DNA of 64,000 nucleotides from Streptococcus oralis (GCF_002386345.1 NZ_CP023507.1:372001-436000), one strand, 5' to 3'. Shown: positions 13,615-23,468, numbered from the stretch's first letter. Numbers and translations: made by a program. The notes: generated by a model from the letters alone, not told the origin.

Positions 13615-14313
13615 ATGCCACAGATCAGCAAAGAAGCCTTGATTGAACAAATCAAAGATGGAATCATTGTCTCTTGCCAGGCACTTCCTCACGAACCGCT
13701 TTATACAGAAGCGGGAGGAGTCATTCCCTTGCTAGTCAAAGCGGCTGAGCAAGGTGGAGCAGTCGGTATCCGAGCAAACAGTGTTCGTGATATCAAGGAG
13801 ATCAAGGAGGTTACGAAACTCCCGATTATCGGGATTATCAAACGTGACTATCCGCCACAGGAGCCATTCATTACAGCTACTATGAAAGAAGTTGATGAAT
13901 TGGCTGAACTAGACATCGAGGTCATTGCTCTGGATTGTACCAAACGTGAACGTTACGACGGTTTGGAAATTCAGGACTTTATCCGACAAGTCAAAGAAAA
14001 ATATCCGCATCAACTCTTAATGGCTGATACTAGCACGTTTGAAGAGGGTATAGCAGCAGTTGAAGCAGGAATTGATTTTGTTGGAACAACGCTATCAGGT
14101 TACACCTCTTATAGTCCCAAAGTAGATGGTCCAGACTTTGAACTGATCAAAAAACTGTGTGAAGCAGGTGTGGATGTCATCGCTGAAGGGAAGATTCATA
14201 CACCAGAACAAGCCAAACAAATCCTTGAATATGGGGTGCGAGGTATCGTTGTTGGTGGGGCTATTACTAGACCAAAAGAGATTACGGAACGCTTTGTTGC
14301 CGGTCTTAAATAA
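13615..14313 (+). CDS. nanE: N-acetylmannosamine-6-phosphate 2-epimerase
   Basis: Converts ManNAc-6-P to GlcNAc-6-P, the last dedicated step of sialic-acid catabolism before NagA/NagB. From ATG 13615 (GGGAGGAAAGAGG upstream) it has 232 residues, the family length. The TIM-barrel signatures [12 protein letters not shown] near the N-terminus, [29 protein letters not shown] and [11 protein letters not shown] are NanE-typical. An earlier in-frame ATG overlaps the -10 region and is not credible. It heads the operon that continues into the transporter. Confidence 0.95.
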   Translation: MPQISKEALIEQIKDGIIVSCQALPHEPLYTEAGGVIPLLVKAAEQGGAVGIRANSVRDIKEIKEVTKLPIIGIIKRDYPPQEPFITATMKEVDELAELDIEVIALDCTKRERYDGLEIQDFIRQVKEKYPHQLLMADTSTFEEGIAAVEAGIDFVGTTLSGYTSYSPKVDGPDFELIKKLCEAGVDVIAEGKIHTPEQAKQILEYGVRGIVVGGAITRPKEITERFVAGLK

Positions 14314-14356
14314 CACAATCTCAAAACAGAGGAGAGTGGTTGATGCGTCGGATAAA

Positions 14357-14371
14357 ATGAAAACGTATACA
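14357..14371 (+). promoter_or_regulatory. cre site upstream of satA
   Basis: ATGAAAACGTATACA fits the consensus WTGNAANCGNWNNCW at every position. It lies 56 nt before the transporter binding-protein gene, so CcpA probably represses satA independently of the nanE promoter. Confidence 0.6.
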
Positions 14372-14378
14372 AATATAA

Positions 14379-15755
<1,377 letters not shown>

Positions 15756-15776
15756 GCACTAAGTCAGATTGATTCC

Positions 15777-15822
15777 CCCCCTTTTCCCTGTGCACTATGG
15801 TGTAAGAAAAGGGGGACTTTTG
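15777..15822 (+). terminator. Attenuating terminator between satA and satB
   Basis: CCCCCTTTTC pairs with GAAAAGGGGG over 10 bp, followed by ACTTTTG. The T-run is imperfect. Such a hairpin after a binding-protein gene usually lets only part of the transcripts continue, giving more binding protein than permease. Confidence 0.8.
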
Positions 15823-15954
15823 TTTGAAATGGTAGGAACTGTCACGAAATTAAAATGAAGTTCTTACATAAGCGAATCTTAAAAAATTTCATTTTGGTTT
15901 TAAAACAGTTCAAGAAAATCAAAAACTATTCTATTTGAAAGAGAGGTGCCGACT

Positions 15955-16842
15955 GTGAAAGTCAATAAAATTCGTATGCGGGAAACAGTGATTTCCTACG
16001 CTTTCCTAGCACCAGTGTTATTCTTCTTTGTCATCTTTGTCTTGGCTCCTATGATTATGGGATTCATTACAAGTTTCTTTAACTACTCCATGACTAAATT
16101 TGAGTTTGTAGGCTTTGACAACTACATTCGCATGTTTAAAGACCCTGTCTTTATGAAGTCTTTGATCAATACCGTTATCCTGGTTATTGGATCTGTTCCG
16201 ATTGTGGTTCTCTTCTCGCTCTTTGTAGCATCTCAAACCTATCATCAAAATGCCATTGCCCGTTCTTTCTATCGTTTCGTCTTCTTCCTTCCTGTAGTTA
16301 CAGGTAGTGTTGCCGTAACGGTTGTATGGAAATGGATTTATGACCCACTATCAGGGATTTTGAACTTTGTCCTTAAGTCAAGTCATATTATCAGCCAAAA
16401 CATTTCTTGGTTGGGTGACAAAAACTGGGCTTTGCTAGCGATTATGATTATCCTTTTGACAACATCTGTTGGTCAACCGATTATCCTTTATATCGCTGCT
16501 ATGGGAAATATTGACAACTCACTTGTTGAAGCGGCGCGTGTTGACGGTGCGACTGAGTTTCAAGTCTTCTGGAAGATCAAATGGCCTAGCCTTCTTCCAA
16601 CAACTCTTTACATCGCGATCATTACAACCATCAACTCATTCCAATGTTTCGCCTTGATTCAGCTCTTGACTTCTGGTGGTCCAAACTACTCAACAAGTAC
16701 ACTGATGTACTACCTTTACGAAAAAGCTTTCCAATTGACAGAATATGGCTATGCAAATACTATCGGTGTCTTCTTGGCGGTGATGATTGCCATTGTCAGC
16801 TTTGCTCAATTCAAGATCCTCGGAAACGACGTAGAATACTAA
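15955..16842 (+). CDS. satB: Sialic-acid ABC transporter permease 1 (MalF-type)
   Basis: Integral membrane subunit with six predicted membrane segments. The cytoplasmic EAA loop EAARVDGATEFQVFWKIKWP, which contacts the shared ATPase, lies in the C-terminal half. I prefer GTG 15955, with GAGAGG 8 nt upstream, giving 295 residues. GTG 15946 is in frame but abuts that same ribosome-binding site. The next permease gene starts 15 nt after the stop. Confidence 0.87.
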   Translation: MKVNKIRMRETVISYAFLAPVLFFFVIFVLAPMIMGFITSFFNYSMTKFEFVGFDNYIRMFKDPVFMKSLINTVILVIGSVPIVVLFSLFVASQTYHQNAIARSFYRFVFFLPVVTGSVAVTVVWKWIYDPLSGILNFVLKSSHIISQNISWLGDKNWALLAIMIILLTTSVGQPIILYIAAMGNIDNSLVEAARVDGATEFQVFWKIKWPSLLPTTLYIAIITTINSFQCFALIQLLTSGGPNYSTSTLMYYLYEKAFQLTEYGYANTIGVFLAVMIAIVSFAQFKILGNDVEY

Positions 16843-16857
16843 AGAAAGGAGACAGTT

Positions 16858-17697
16858 ATGCAACCTACACAAAAGAAACCTTTAACAGCTTTCACTGTTA
16901 TTTCAACGATTATCTTGCTCTTGTTGACCGTACTGTTCATCTTTCCATTCTACTGGATCTTGACAGGTGCCTTCAAATCACAGCCTGATACCATTATGAT
17001 TCCGCCACAGTGGTTCCCTAAAATGCCAACCATGGAGAACTTCCAACAACTCATGGTGCAAAACCCTGCTATGCAGTGGATGTGGAACTCTGTATTTATC
17101 TCACTGGTAACCATGTTCCTAGTGTGTGCAACCTCTTCTCTAGCAGGTTATGTCTTGGCTAAAAAACGTTTCTATGGTCAGCGCATCCTCTTTGCAGTCT
17201 TTATCGCTGCCATGGCTCTTCCAAAACAAGTTGTCCTTGTACCATTGGTACGTATCGTCAACTTCATGGGAATTCACGATACTCTTTGGGCAGTTATCCT
17301 GCCTTTGATTGGATGGCCATTCGGGGTCTTCCTTATGAAACAATTCAGTGAAAATATCCCTACAGAATTGCTTGAATCAGCTAAAATCGACGGTTGTGGT
17401 GAGATTCGTACTTTCTGGAGCGTAGCCTTCCCTATCGTGAAACCAGGATTTGCAGCCCTTGCGATCTTTACCTTCATCAATACTTGGAACGACTACTTTA
17501 TGCAGTTGGTTATGTTGACTTCACGTCAAAACTTGACCATCTCACTCGGGGTTGCGACCATGCAGGCCGAAATGGCAACCAACTATGGTTTGATCATGGC
17601 AGGTGCAGCTCTTGCAGCGGTGCCAATCGTAACCGTCTTCCTTGTCTTCCAAAAATCCTTCACTCAAGGGATTACTATGGGAGCGGTTAAAGGTTAA
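16858..17697 (+). CDS. satC: Sialic-acid ABC transporter permease 2 (MalG-type)
   Basis: Second membrane subunit, 279 residues, with a first hydrophobic segment at about 12-35 and the EAA motif ESAKIDGCGEIRTFWSVAFP. It pairs with SatB. AAAGGAGAC precedes the ATG. A BOX element begins only a few bases after the stop, so the transcript may end or be processed there. The substrate call rests on the flanking sialic-acid genes. Confidence 0.87.
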   Translation: MQPTQKKPLTAFTVISTIILLLLTVLFIFPFYWILTGAFKSQPDTIMIPPQWFPKMPTMENFQQLMVQNPAMQWMWNSVFISLVTMFLVCATSSLAGYVLAKKRFYGQRILFAVFIAAMALPKQVVLVPLVRIVNFMGIHDTLWAVILPLIGWPFGVFLMKQFSENIPTELLESAKIDGCGEIRTFWSVAFPIVKPGFAALAIFTFINTWNDYFMQLVMLTSRQNLTISLGVATMQAEMATNYGLIMAGAALAAVPIVTVFLVFQKSFTQGITMGAVKG

Positions 17698-17700
17698 GAC

Positions 17701-17803
17701 CTTGCGAAAATCGAGTTTAAACGACGTTAGCGTTACCTTGCCATACTTAAGTATTGCCTGCGGTTAGCTTCCTAGTTTGTTCTTCGATTTTCGTTGAGTA
17801 TAA
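17701..17803 (+). repeat. BOX element (A and C parts, no B)
   Basis: The left part contains AACGACGTTAGCGTTACCTT, a diverged form of the BOX-A core. The right part contains CTGCGGTTAGCTTCCTAG and ends TTTTCGTTGAGTATAA, as in BOX-C. No BOX-B unit lies between them. These mobile intergenic repeats are characteristic of pneumococcus and its relatives. Confidence 0.8.
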
Positions 17804-17814
17804 GAGAATACAGA

Positions 17815-17882
17815 GTTATAAGTGTCTACAAAATGGAGAGTATGCAGTTACTTCGTGAAGTTTTGTCAGACACTTATAAACT
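17815..17882. repeat. Short element bounded by inverted repeats
   Basis: GTTATAAGTGTCT at the left and AGACACTTATAAAC at the right are near-perfect inverted repeats about 40 nt apart, with a smaller dyad ACTTCGTGAAGT inside. It could be a miniature transposable element or an RNA hairpin. I do not recognise it. Confidence 0.45.
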
Positions 17883-17935
17883 TACGAATGAACTCTTTTC
17901 ATGATACTAGTTAGAGTAGGTTCGTTTTATTGTTG

Positions 17936-18087
17936 CTATTTCCCGCTTTAGTGGTATCTAAGATAAGCAACTTACGCTTATCTTAGACGGAATTTTTGAG
18001 ACTGATGATGAAAGAGCAAAAGGCTCAAAAATTAGGAATGAAATACCGAAGAAATTTGCTTCCGTCCGCACTATTACAGGGAAATAG
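17936..18087 (+). ncRNA. Candidate structured RNA upstream of yhcH
   Basis: CTATTTCCC (17936-17944) is complementary to GGGAAATAG (18079-18087), and TAGTG (17949-17953) to CACTA (18069-18073), closing a multibranch structure. Inside are a 12-bp hairpin (17957-17987), AATTTTTGAG/CTCAAAAATT (17991-18033) and GAAG/CTTC (18048-18062). It ends 55 nt before the yhcH start, so it may be a leader RNA or a separate small RNA. The pairings were found by eye and no family was recognised. Confidence 0.4.
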
Positions 18088-18142
18088 AGAAAGGATAATT
18101 CGAAACTGAAAACTAGTAACTTTCAGAAACGAAGGAAACAGT

Positions 18143-18595
18143 ATGATTTTTGACGATTTGAAAAACATCGCCTTTTACAAAGGAATCCATCCCAATCTAG
18201 ACAAGGCTATCGACTATCTCTATCAGCACCGTAAGGATTCTTTCGAACTCGGTAAGTATGAGATTGACGGGGACAAGGTCTTTCTAGTTGTTCAGGAAAA
18301 TGTCCTCAATCAAGCTGAAAATGATCAATTTGAACACCATAAGAACTATGCAGACTTGCATTTGCTGGTAGAAGGGCATGAATATTCGAGCTACGGTTCA
18401 CGTATCAAAGACGAAGCGGTAGCATTCGACGAAGCGAGCGACATTGGCTTTGTCCATTGTCATGAAAAATACCCACTCTTGTTGGGCTATCACAATTTTG
18501 CGATTTTCTTCCCTGGAGAACCGCACCAGCCAAATGGCTACGCAGGGATGGAAGAAAAGGTTCGCAAATATCTCTTTAAAATTTTGATTGATTAA
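18143..18595 (+). CDS. YhcH/YjgK/YiaL family protein, probable N-acetylneuraminate anomerase
   Basis: 150-residue beta-sandwich protein of the YhcH/EbgC family. In E. coli YhcH (NanQ) opens and interconverts the alpha and beta forms of N-acetylneuraminate, feeding the lyase. Conserved features include HHKNYADLHLLVEGHE, with the metal-binding His/Asp/His pattern, and FFPGEPHQPN near the C-terminus. Its position between the transporter and the lyase suits that role. Family membership is clear; the exact activity follows from characterised homologues. Confidence 0.85.
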   Translation: MIFDDLKNIAFYKGIHPNLDKAIDYLYQHRKDSFELGKYEIDGDKVFLVVQENVLNQAENDQFEHHKNYADLHLLVEGHEYSSYGSRIKDEAVAFDEASDIGFVHCHEKYPLLLGYHNFAIFFPGEPHQPNGYAGMEEKVRKYLFKILID

Positions 18596-18615
18596 AAGAA
18601 TCAGGAGGAGCAAAC

Positions 18616-19260
18616 ATGGCACAAAAAGGAGTAAGTCTTATCAAGGCAGCATTTGATACAGATAATTTTCTCATGCGTTTCAGTGAGAAGGTCTTGGATA
18701 TCGTCACAGTCAATCTTCTTTTTGTCGTCTCTTGTTTGCCCATCGTGACGACCGGAGTGGCGAAAATCAGCCTCTATGAGACTATGTTCGAGATTAAGAG
18801 AAGCAGACGAGTTCCAGTTTTCAGAACCTATCTAAGAGCCTTCAAGCAAAATCTGAAACTGGGTTTCCAGTTAGGTTTGCTGGAGTTAGGCATTGTGTCA
18901 TTAAGCCTTCTAGATCTCTATCTCTTCTGGGGTCAGACTGCTTTGCCTTTCCAGATTGTGAAAGCTATTTGTTTGGGGATTCTCATCTTCCTCACTCTGG
19001 TGATGCTGGCTAGTTATCCCATCGCTGCGCGCTATGATTTGTCTTGGAAAGAAGTGCTGCAAAAAGGGCTTATCTTGGCAAGTTTTAACTTTCCGTGGTT
19101 CTTCCTCATGTTAGCCATTCTCTTTCTCATTGTGATGGTTCTTTATCTATCCGCCTTCACTCTCCTCTTGGGTGGGTCAGCTTTTATCCTCTTTGGTTTT
19201 GGTTTACTAGTCTTTCTCCAAGCAGGTTTGATGGAGAGAATTTTCGCCAAATACCAGTAG
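18616..19260 (+). CDS. DUF624 (YesL-type) membrane protein
   Basis: 214 residues with about five hydrophobic segments, starting with an N-terminal stretch FSEKVLDIVTVNLLFVVSCLPIV that is typical of DUF624/YesL proteins. These proteins occur in carbohydrate ABC-transporter operons of Firmicutes but have no established function. It lies 20 nt behind the anomerase gene with AGGAGGAG before the ATG, so it belongs to the sialic-acid operon. It may assist transporter assembly, but nothing in the sequence shows that. Confidence 0.8.
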   Translation: MAQKGVSLIKAAFDTDNFLMRFSEKVLDIVTVNLLFVVSCLPIVTTGVAKISLYETMFEIKRSRRVPVFRTYLRAFKQNLKLGFQLGLLELGIVSLSLLDLYLFWGQTALPFQIVKAICLGILIFLTLVMLASYPIAARYDLSWKEVLQKGLILASFNFPWFFLMLAILFLIVMVLYLSAFTLLLGGSAFILFGFGLLVFLQAGLMERIFAKYQ

Positions 19261-19272
19261 GATGGCTTGTTT

Positions 19273-19288
19273 CTGAAACTACTTTCAA
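19273..19288 (+). promoter_or_regulatory. Putative NanR operator before the lyase gene
   Basis: CTGAAA-CTAC-TTTCAA, one mismatch from the perfect dyad before nanE, followed by ACTAAAATCTAAGTGT, which resembles the second shared element. Confidence 0.5.
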
Positions 19289-19342
19289 TCGTTACAGTTT
19301 CTAAAATACAAGTAGAAACTAAAATCTAAGTGTATACAAGAT

Positions 19343-19371
19343 ATTGAAAGCGATTTTCACAAGGTGTATAC
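19343..19371 (+). promoter_or_regulatory. Lyase promoter overlapped by cre
   Basis: TTGAAA (19343-19348), 17 nt, TATACT (19366-19371). The -35 lies within TTGAAAGCGATTTTCA, a cre-like sequence, the same arrangement as at nanE. Confidence 0.65.
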
Positions 19372-19430
19372 TAAACTTGTAAAAAATAGAACTGCTCTTA
19401 GCAGAAAAAAGAAATCTTAGGAGAAAATCT

Positions 19431-20348
19431 ATGTCAGATTTGAAAAAATACGAAGGTGTCATTCCAGCCTTCTATGCATGTTATGATGATCAAGGAGAAG
19501 TAAGTCCAGAGCGTACGCGTGCCTTGGTTCAATACTTCATTGATAAAGGTGTTCAAGGTCTCTATGTCAATGGTTCTTCAGGTGAATGTATCTATCAAAG
19601 TGTGGAAGACCGCAAGTTGATTTTGGAAGAAGTTATGGCAGTTGCTAAGGGCAAATTGACCATCATTGCTCACGTAGCTTGCAATAATACAAAGGATAGT
19701 ATGGAACTTGCTCGCCATGCGGAAAGCTTGGGAGTAGATGCTATCGCAACAATCCCACCTATTTACTTCCGTTTGCCTGAGTACTCAGTTGCTAAATACT
19801 GGAATGACATTAGTGCTGCAGCACCAAATACAGACTATGTTATCTACAATATTCCTCAATTGGCAGGAGTTGCTTTAACTCCAAGTCTTTACACTGAAAT
19901 GTTGAAGAATCCTCGTGTTATCGGTGTGAAGAACTCTTCTATGCCAGTTCAAGATATCCAAACCTTTGTGAGCCTTGGTGGGGAAGACCATATCGTCTTT
20001 AACGGTCCAGATGAACAGTTCCTAGGAGGACGCCTCATGGGTGCTAAAGCCGGTATCGGTGGTACATATGGTGCGATGCCAGAACTCTTCTTGAAACTTA
20101 ATGAGTTGATTGCTGAGAAAGATTTGGAAACAGCGCGTGAATTGCAATACGCTATCAACGAAATCATTGGCAAACTCACTGCTGCACATGGAAATATGTA
20201 CTGTGTCATCAAAGAAGTTTTGAAGATCAATGAAGGTTTGAACATTGGTTCAGTTCGTTCACCATTGACACCAGTAACTGAAGAAGATCGTCCAGTTGTA
20301 GAAGCAGCTGCAGCCTTGATTCGTGAAACCAAGGAGCGCTTCCTCTAA
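19431..20348 (+). CDS. npl: N-acetylneuraminate lyase
   Basis: Class I aldolase of the DapA/NAL family that splits N-acetylneuraminate into pyruvate and N-acetylmannosamine. It has 305 residues. GSSGECIYQ near residue 48 is the carboxylate-binding GS(S/T)GE motif. Lys167 in GVKNSSM is the Schiff-base lysine, and YNIPQLAG carries the catalytic tyrosine region. The N-terminal KYEGVIPAFYACYDDQG is lyase-like rather than DapA-like. nanK follows 18 nt downstream. Confidence 0.93.
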   Translation: MSDLKKYEGVIPAFYACYDDQGEVSPERTRALVQYFIDKGVQGLYVNGSSGECIYQSVEDRKLILEEVMAVAKGKLTIIAHVACNNTKDSMELARHAESLGVDAIATIPPIYFRLPEYSVAKYWNDISAAAPNTDYVIYNIPQLAGVALTPSLYTEMLKNPRVIGVKNSSMPVQDIQTFVSLGGEDHIVFNGPDEQFLGGRLMGAKAGIGGTYGAMPELFLKLNELIAEKDLETARELQYAINEIIGKLTAAHGNMYCVIKEVLKINEGLNIGSVRSPLTPVTEEDRPVVEAAAALIRETKERFL

Positions 20349-20365
20349 TCCATAAGGAGGTATTT

Positions 20366-21262
20366 ATGACACACTACGTTGCAATTGATATCGGTGGAAC
20401 CAATATCAAATATGGTTTGATTGACCAAGAAGGCCAACTTGTTGAATCGCATGAAATGCCAACTGAGGCGCATAAGGGTGGTCCTCATATCTTACAAAAG
20501 ACAAAAGATATCGTAGCCAGCTATTTAGAAAAAGGCCCAGTAGCAGGTGTTGCCATTTCTTCTGCAGGGATGGTGGATCCTGATAAGGGGGAAATTTTCT
20601 ACGCTGGACCTCAGATTCCCAACTATGCAGGAACCCAGTTCAAGAAGGAAATCGAGACGAGTTTTGCTATTCCTTGTGAGATTGAAAATGATGTCAACTG
20701 CGCAGGTCTTGCTGAGGCAGTATCTGGTTCAGGTAAGGGAGCGAGTGTCACACTTTGCTTGACTATTGGAACAGGTATCGGTGGTTGCTTGATTATGGAT
20801 GGGAAAGTCTTCCATGGATTTAGCAATTCAGCTTGCGAAGTCGGTTATATGCATATGCAGGATGGAGGTTTCCAAGACTTGGCTTCTACGACAGCCTTGG
20901 TAGAATATGTGGCAGCAGCTCATGGTGACTCAGTCGATCAGTGGAATGGCCGACGCATTTTCAAGGAAGCCACTGAAGGAAACAAGATCTGTATGGCTGG
21001 GATTGACCGCATGGTAGACTACCTTGGGAAAGGTCTGGCAAATATTTGCTACGTTGCCAATCCAGAAGTGGTTATTCTTGGTGGCGGCATCATGGGGCAA
21101 GAGGCTATCCTCAAGCCTAAGATCCGCACAGCCTTGAAGGCGGCCTTGGTACCAAGTCTAGCTGAAAAAACTCGATTAGAATTTGCCCATCACCAAAACA
21201 CAGCAGGGATGTTGGGAGCCTATTATCATTTTATACTCAATGAAAATCAAAGAGCAAAGTAG
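20366..21262 (+). CDS. nanK: ROK-family N-acetylmannosamine kinase
   Basis: Phosphorylates ManNAc to ManNAc-6-P, the substrate of NanE. It has 298 residues. The N-terminal DIGGTNIKYGL is the ATP-binding phosphate-1 motif, and IGTGIGG and EVGYMHM are ROK signatures. Many ROK kinases have a zinc-binding Cys cluster that is not evident here. The last residues (about ILNENQRAK) are encoded by an inserted BOX element. A displaced copy of the original 3' end lies at 22494-22552, so the native C-terminus is altered just after AYYHF. The catalytic core is intact. Confidence 0.87.
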   Translation: MTHYVAIDIGGTNIKYGLIDQEGQLVESHEMPTEAHKGGPHILQKTKDIVASYLEKGPVAGVAISSAGMVDPDKGEIFYAGPQIPNYAGTQFKKEIETSFAIPCEIENDVNCAGLAEAVSGSGKGASVTLCLTIGTGIGGCLIMDGKVFHGFSNSACEVGYMHMQDGGFQDLASTTALVEYVAAAHGDSVDQWNGRRIFKEATEGNKICMAGIDRMVDYLGKGLANICYVANPEVVILGGGIMGQEAILKPKIRTALKAALVPSLAEKTRLEFAHHQNTAGMLGAYYHFILNENQRAK

Positions 21263-21338
21263 GAAGCTAGCCGTAGGCAGTACTTGAGTACGGCAAGGTG
21301 AAGCTGACGTGGTTTGAATTTGATTTTCGAAGAGTATC
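21232..21338 (-). repeat. BOX element (inverted, A and C parts) at the nanK 3' end
   Basis: Runs from ATACTCAATGAAAATCAAAG to TTTTCGAAGAGTATCA and contains TACGGCAAGGTGAAGCTGAC, the BOX-A core in reverse. Compared with the second nanK tail copy it is inserted between CATTT and CAAAAC, and it supplies the present nanK stop codon. Confidence 0.8.
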
Positions 21339-21368
21339 AAAACAAAACAATCCTAGTTTGGAATTATA

Positions 21369-21430
21369 GAATTAAGAAAAACACTGAATCACTACTTGAG
21401 TGAAAACTGTTTTGCTTAATTCTTTTTTTA
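21369..21430 (+). terminator. Terminator after nanK
   Basis: GAATTAAG and CTTAATTC, extended by AAAAC/GTTTT, form a long hairpin followed by TTTTTTT. Between it and the methyltransferase start (21431-21686) I see only a TATAAT-like box at 21573. Confidence 0.7.
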
Positions 21431-21686
21431 TTGAAAAAATTGAGCCAAAGGATGTAATCGTGAGAAACTAGGAGAAAATAAGCATCTTGTATGAAAGGTT
21501 GAAGCGAGAGCAATTCTATCATCAATTCAACTAGTGTTTAGTTTGAGTAAATGAGAAAATGTGGAAAAATGATATAATGAGGTGGACGAAAAATTGACAA
21601 ATTAGAATTTGTAGAGGTGAAAAAACTGTAATGGGAACCTATTCACCTGAAGTCGACATCATATAAAATTACGAGGAGATTGTAAG

Positions 21687-22451
21687 ATGAATAATTATAT
21701 AAAATTAAATGAAGATAGATGGAATAATGTAAAAAATGACTATACTGAGCCATTGACACATGAAGAATTAGAAGAAGCTAGAAAGCATCCAATTTCTGTT
21801 GCCTTAACTGTTGGGGAAAAAGTCCCCACAGAATGGTTTGAAAAAGCCAAGGGAAAAAAGATATTAGGGTTAGCTTGTGGTGGTGGACAGCAGGGTCCGG
21901 TTTTTGCTGCAAAAGGTTATGATGTCACCATTATGGATTTTTCGAAATCACAATTAGAAAGAGATGAGATGGTTGCTAAAAGAGAAGGCTTAAAGATCAA
22001 TACCGTTCAAAGCGATATGACAAAACCATTTCCATTTGAAGATGAAACCTTTGATATTATTTTTAATCCAGTTTCAAATGTATACATAGAGGATTTAGAA
22101 AACATGTATAAAGAAGCTTCTCGCGTATTGAAAAAGGGTGGACTCTTAATGGTCGGATTTATGAATCCTTGGATCTACATGTATGATGCTGACACTGTAT
22201 GGGATAAACCCGATGAGGAATTACTGTTAAAGTTTTCAATCCCTTTTAATTCAAGAGAGCTTGAAGAGGAAGGCAAAATCACCATCAATCCAGAATATGG
22301 ATATGAATTTAGCCATACCTTAGAAAGTCAGATTAGAGGACAACTAAAAAATGGTCTCGCTATGATTGATTTTTATGAATCATGTGACAAAAGACATCGC
22401 TTGTCACCTTATGGAAATGACTACATCGCTACACTTTGCATTAAACTATAA
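21687..22451 (+). CDS. Class I SAM-dependent methyltransferase
   Basis: 254 residues with the Rossmann-fold glycine motif ILGLACGGGQQG (about 63-74), an acidic strand end DVTIMDFS and the post-motif FDIIFNPVSNVYIED, as in the Methyltransf_11 group. The substrate cannot be read from sequence. The gene is A+T-rich compared with the neighbouring sialic-acid genes and is bracketed by duplicated nanK 3' ends, so it is probably an acquired cassette. GAGGAG lies 9 nt before the ATG. It need not be connected to sialic-acid metabolism. Confidence 0.8.
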   Translation: MNNYIKLNEDRWNNVKNDYTEPLTHEELEEARKHPISVALTVGEKVPTEWFEKAKGKKILGLACGGGQQGPVFAAKGYDVTIMDFSKSQLERDEMVAKREGLKINTVQSDMTKPFPFEDETFDIIFNPVSNVYIEDLENMYKEASRVLKKGGLLMVGFMNPWIYMYDADTVWDKPDEELLLKFSIPFNSRELEEEGKITINPEYGYEFSHTLESQIRGQLKNGLAMIDFYESCDKRHRLSPYGNDYIATLCIKL

Positions 22452-22493
22452 TCTTATAGAACATACTTCTGGAGAATAGCTCGTTTTATTTTA

Positions 22494-22575
22494 CGATTAG
22501 AATTTCCCATACCCAAAATAACGCAGGGATATTGGGTGCCTACTATCATTTCAAAACAAAACAATCCTAGTTTGG
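22494..22575 (+). pseudogene. Displaced duplicate of the nanK 3' end
   Basis: Matches 21173-21232 plus 21338-21361 with the BOX element missing. In frame it reads SHTQNNAGILGAYYHFKTKQS and then a stop, compared with AHHQNTAGMLGAYYHF in nanK. One base is missing relative to nanK near its start. It probably preserves the pre-insertion end of nanK and the original terminator. Confidence 0.75.
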
Positions 22576-22593
22576 TTGAACCAAACTAGGATT
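22563..22593. terminator. Bidirectional terminator between nanK region and nanR
   Basis: AATCCTAGTTTGG-TTGAA-CCAAACTAGGATT, a 13-bp perfect stem with T/A-rich flanks. It serves + strand transcripts and the convergent regulator gene, whose stop codon lies in the stem. Confidence 0.85.
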
Positions 22594-23437
22594 TTCTAAC
22601 ACGTTTTTGTCTACGATAGCCATTGAGTTTTTTATTTTCCCAATAGCTGTTAAAGATTTTTTCTTTGCTCTCGCGATTGATTTCTAAAAAGTAGGCATAA
22701 ATCAAATCTATTAAAATGAGCATAGGGAGTTGAGCGGAAATACGCTGGATGTAAGAAGATTGACTATGACTTGCGACAAGGACTGTTTCGGTATAGGCCT
22801 GACTGTTTTTGTTTGGAGCGCTGGTAAAGAGAATGGTCTTGGCACCCATTTCCTCGGCATCCAACAAACTATCGAGGACGGATTGGGTAGTGCCTGATAG
22901 GGAAAAACCAAGTACCAGACAGTTTTCATCCATGATACTAGTCGTCCAAGCAAAGCCATCCTGATCGGTCAAAGCTTCACAGACAACACCTAATCGCATA
23001 AAGCGCAGTTTCATCTCACGGGCAATCAGACCAGAACTTCCTGTCCCAAAGAAGTAAACTCGTTCAGCGTCATCGATTAATTGGGCGACGCGTTCCAGTT
23101 GTTCTTCGTCAATCAAATCCTGAGTTTGTTCTCGCATGATACTGTAGCTTCGCAAAACACGTTTGGTCAAAGGACTGTGTTTGTGCGAATGAGTGTCCGG
23201 TTTACTAGCCTGATGCTGGTATTGAAAGACGAACTCTCGGTAGCCTGTAAAACCACACTTTTTGGCAAAGCGGGTCAAGGCTGCTTGGGAGATATGTAAT
23301 TTCTGGGTAACTTGCTGAGAAGAGAGATCATCTTGGATCGTTTCAGCTTGCAAAAAATAGCGAGCGATTTCTTGCTCGAGCTCGGTTAATTCTTCAAAAT
23401 GGAGGTCGATTATGGTTGCGATATCTGGCTTGTTCAT
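22586..23437 (-). CDS. nanR: RpiR-family transcriptional regulator, probable NanR
   Basis: 283 residues. The N-terminal RpiR helix-turn-helix includes QQVTQKLHISQAALTRFAKKC. The C-terminal SIS domain (from about residue 105; FFGTGSSGLIAREM and GFSLSGTTQSV) binds phosphosugars. It is the only - strand gene in the window and is convergent with the nan genes, as in pneumococcus, where the orthologue activates sialidase and sialic-acid genes. Its leader holds a cre-like site (about 23469-23484) and, on the - strand, a TATAAT box at about 23500. GGAGCC precedes the ATG. Confidence 0.85.
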   Translation of the reverse strand: MNKPDIATIIDLHFEELTELEQEIARYFLQAETIQDDLSSQQVTQKLHISQAALTRFAKKCGFTGYREFVFQYQHQASKPDTHSHKHSPLTKRVLRSYSIMREQTQDLIDEEQLERVAQLIDDAERVYFFGTGSSGLIAREMKLRFMRLGVVCEALTDQDGFAWTTSIMDENCLVLGFSLSGTTQSVLDSLLDAEEMGAKTILFTSAPNKNSQAYTETVLVASHSQSSYIQRISAQLPMLILIDLIYAYFLEINRESKEKIFNSYWENKKLNGYRRQKRVRKS

Positions 23438-23468
23438 GAGGCTCCTTTTTATGAGTCAAAGTCTTAAA

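Noticed and set aside
17815..17882. Intact insertion sequence end
   Set aside because: There is no transposase in or near the element and no partner end within a plausible distance.
18106..18126. CTGAAA and TTTCAG separated by 9 nt, as a further NanR operator before yhcH
   Set aside because: The spacing differs from the 4 nt of the other copies, so it is not counted with the motif, though it may be a variant.
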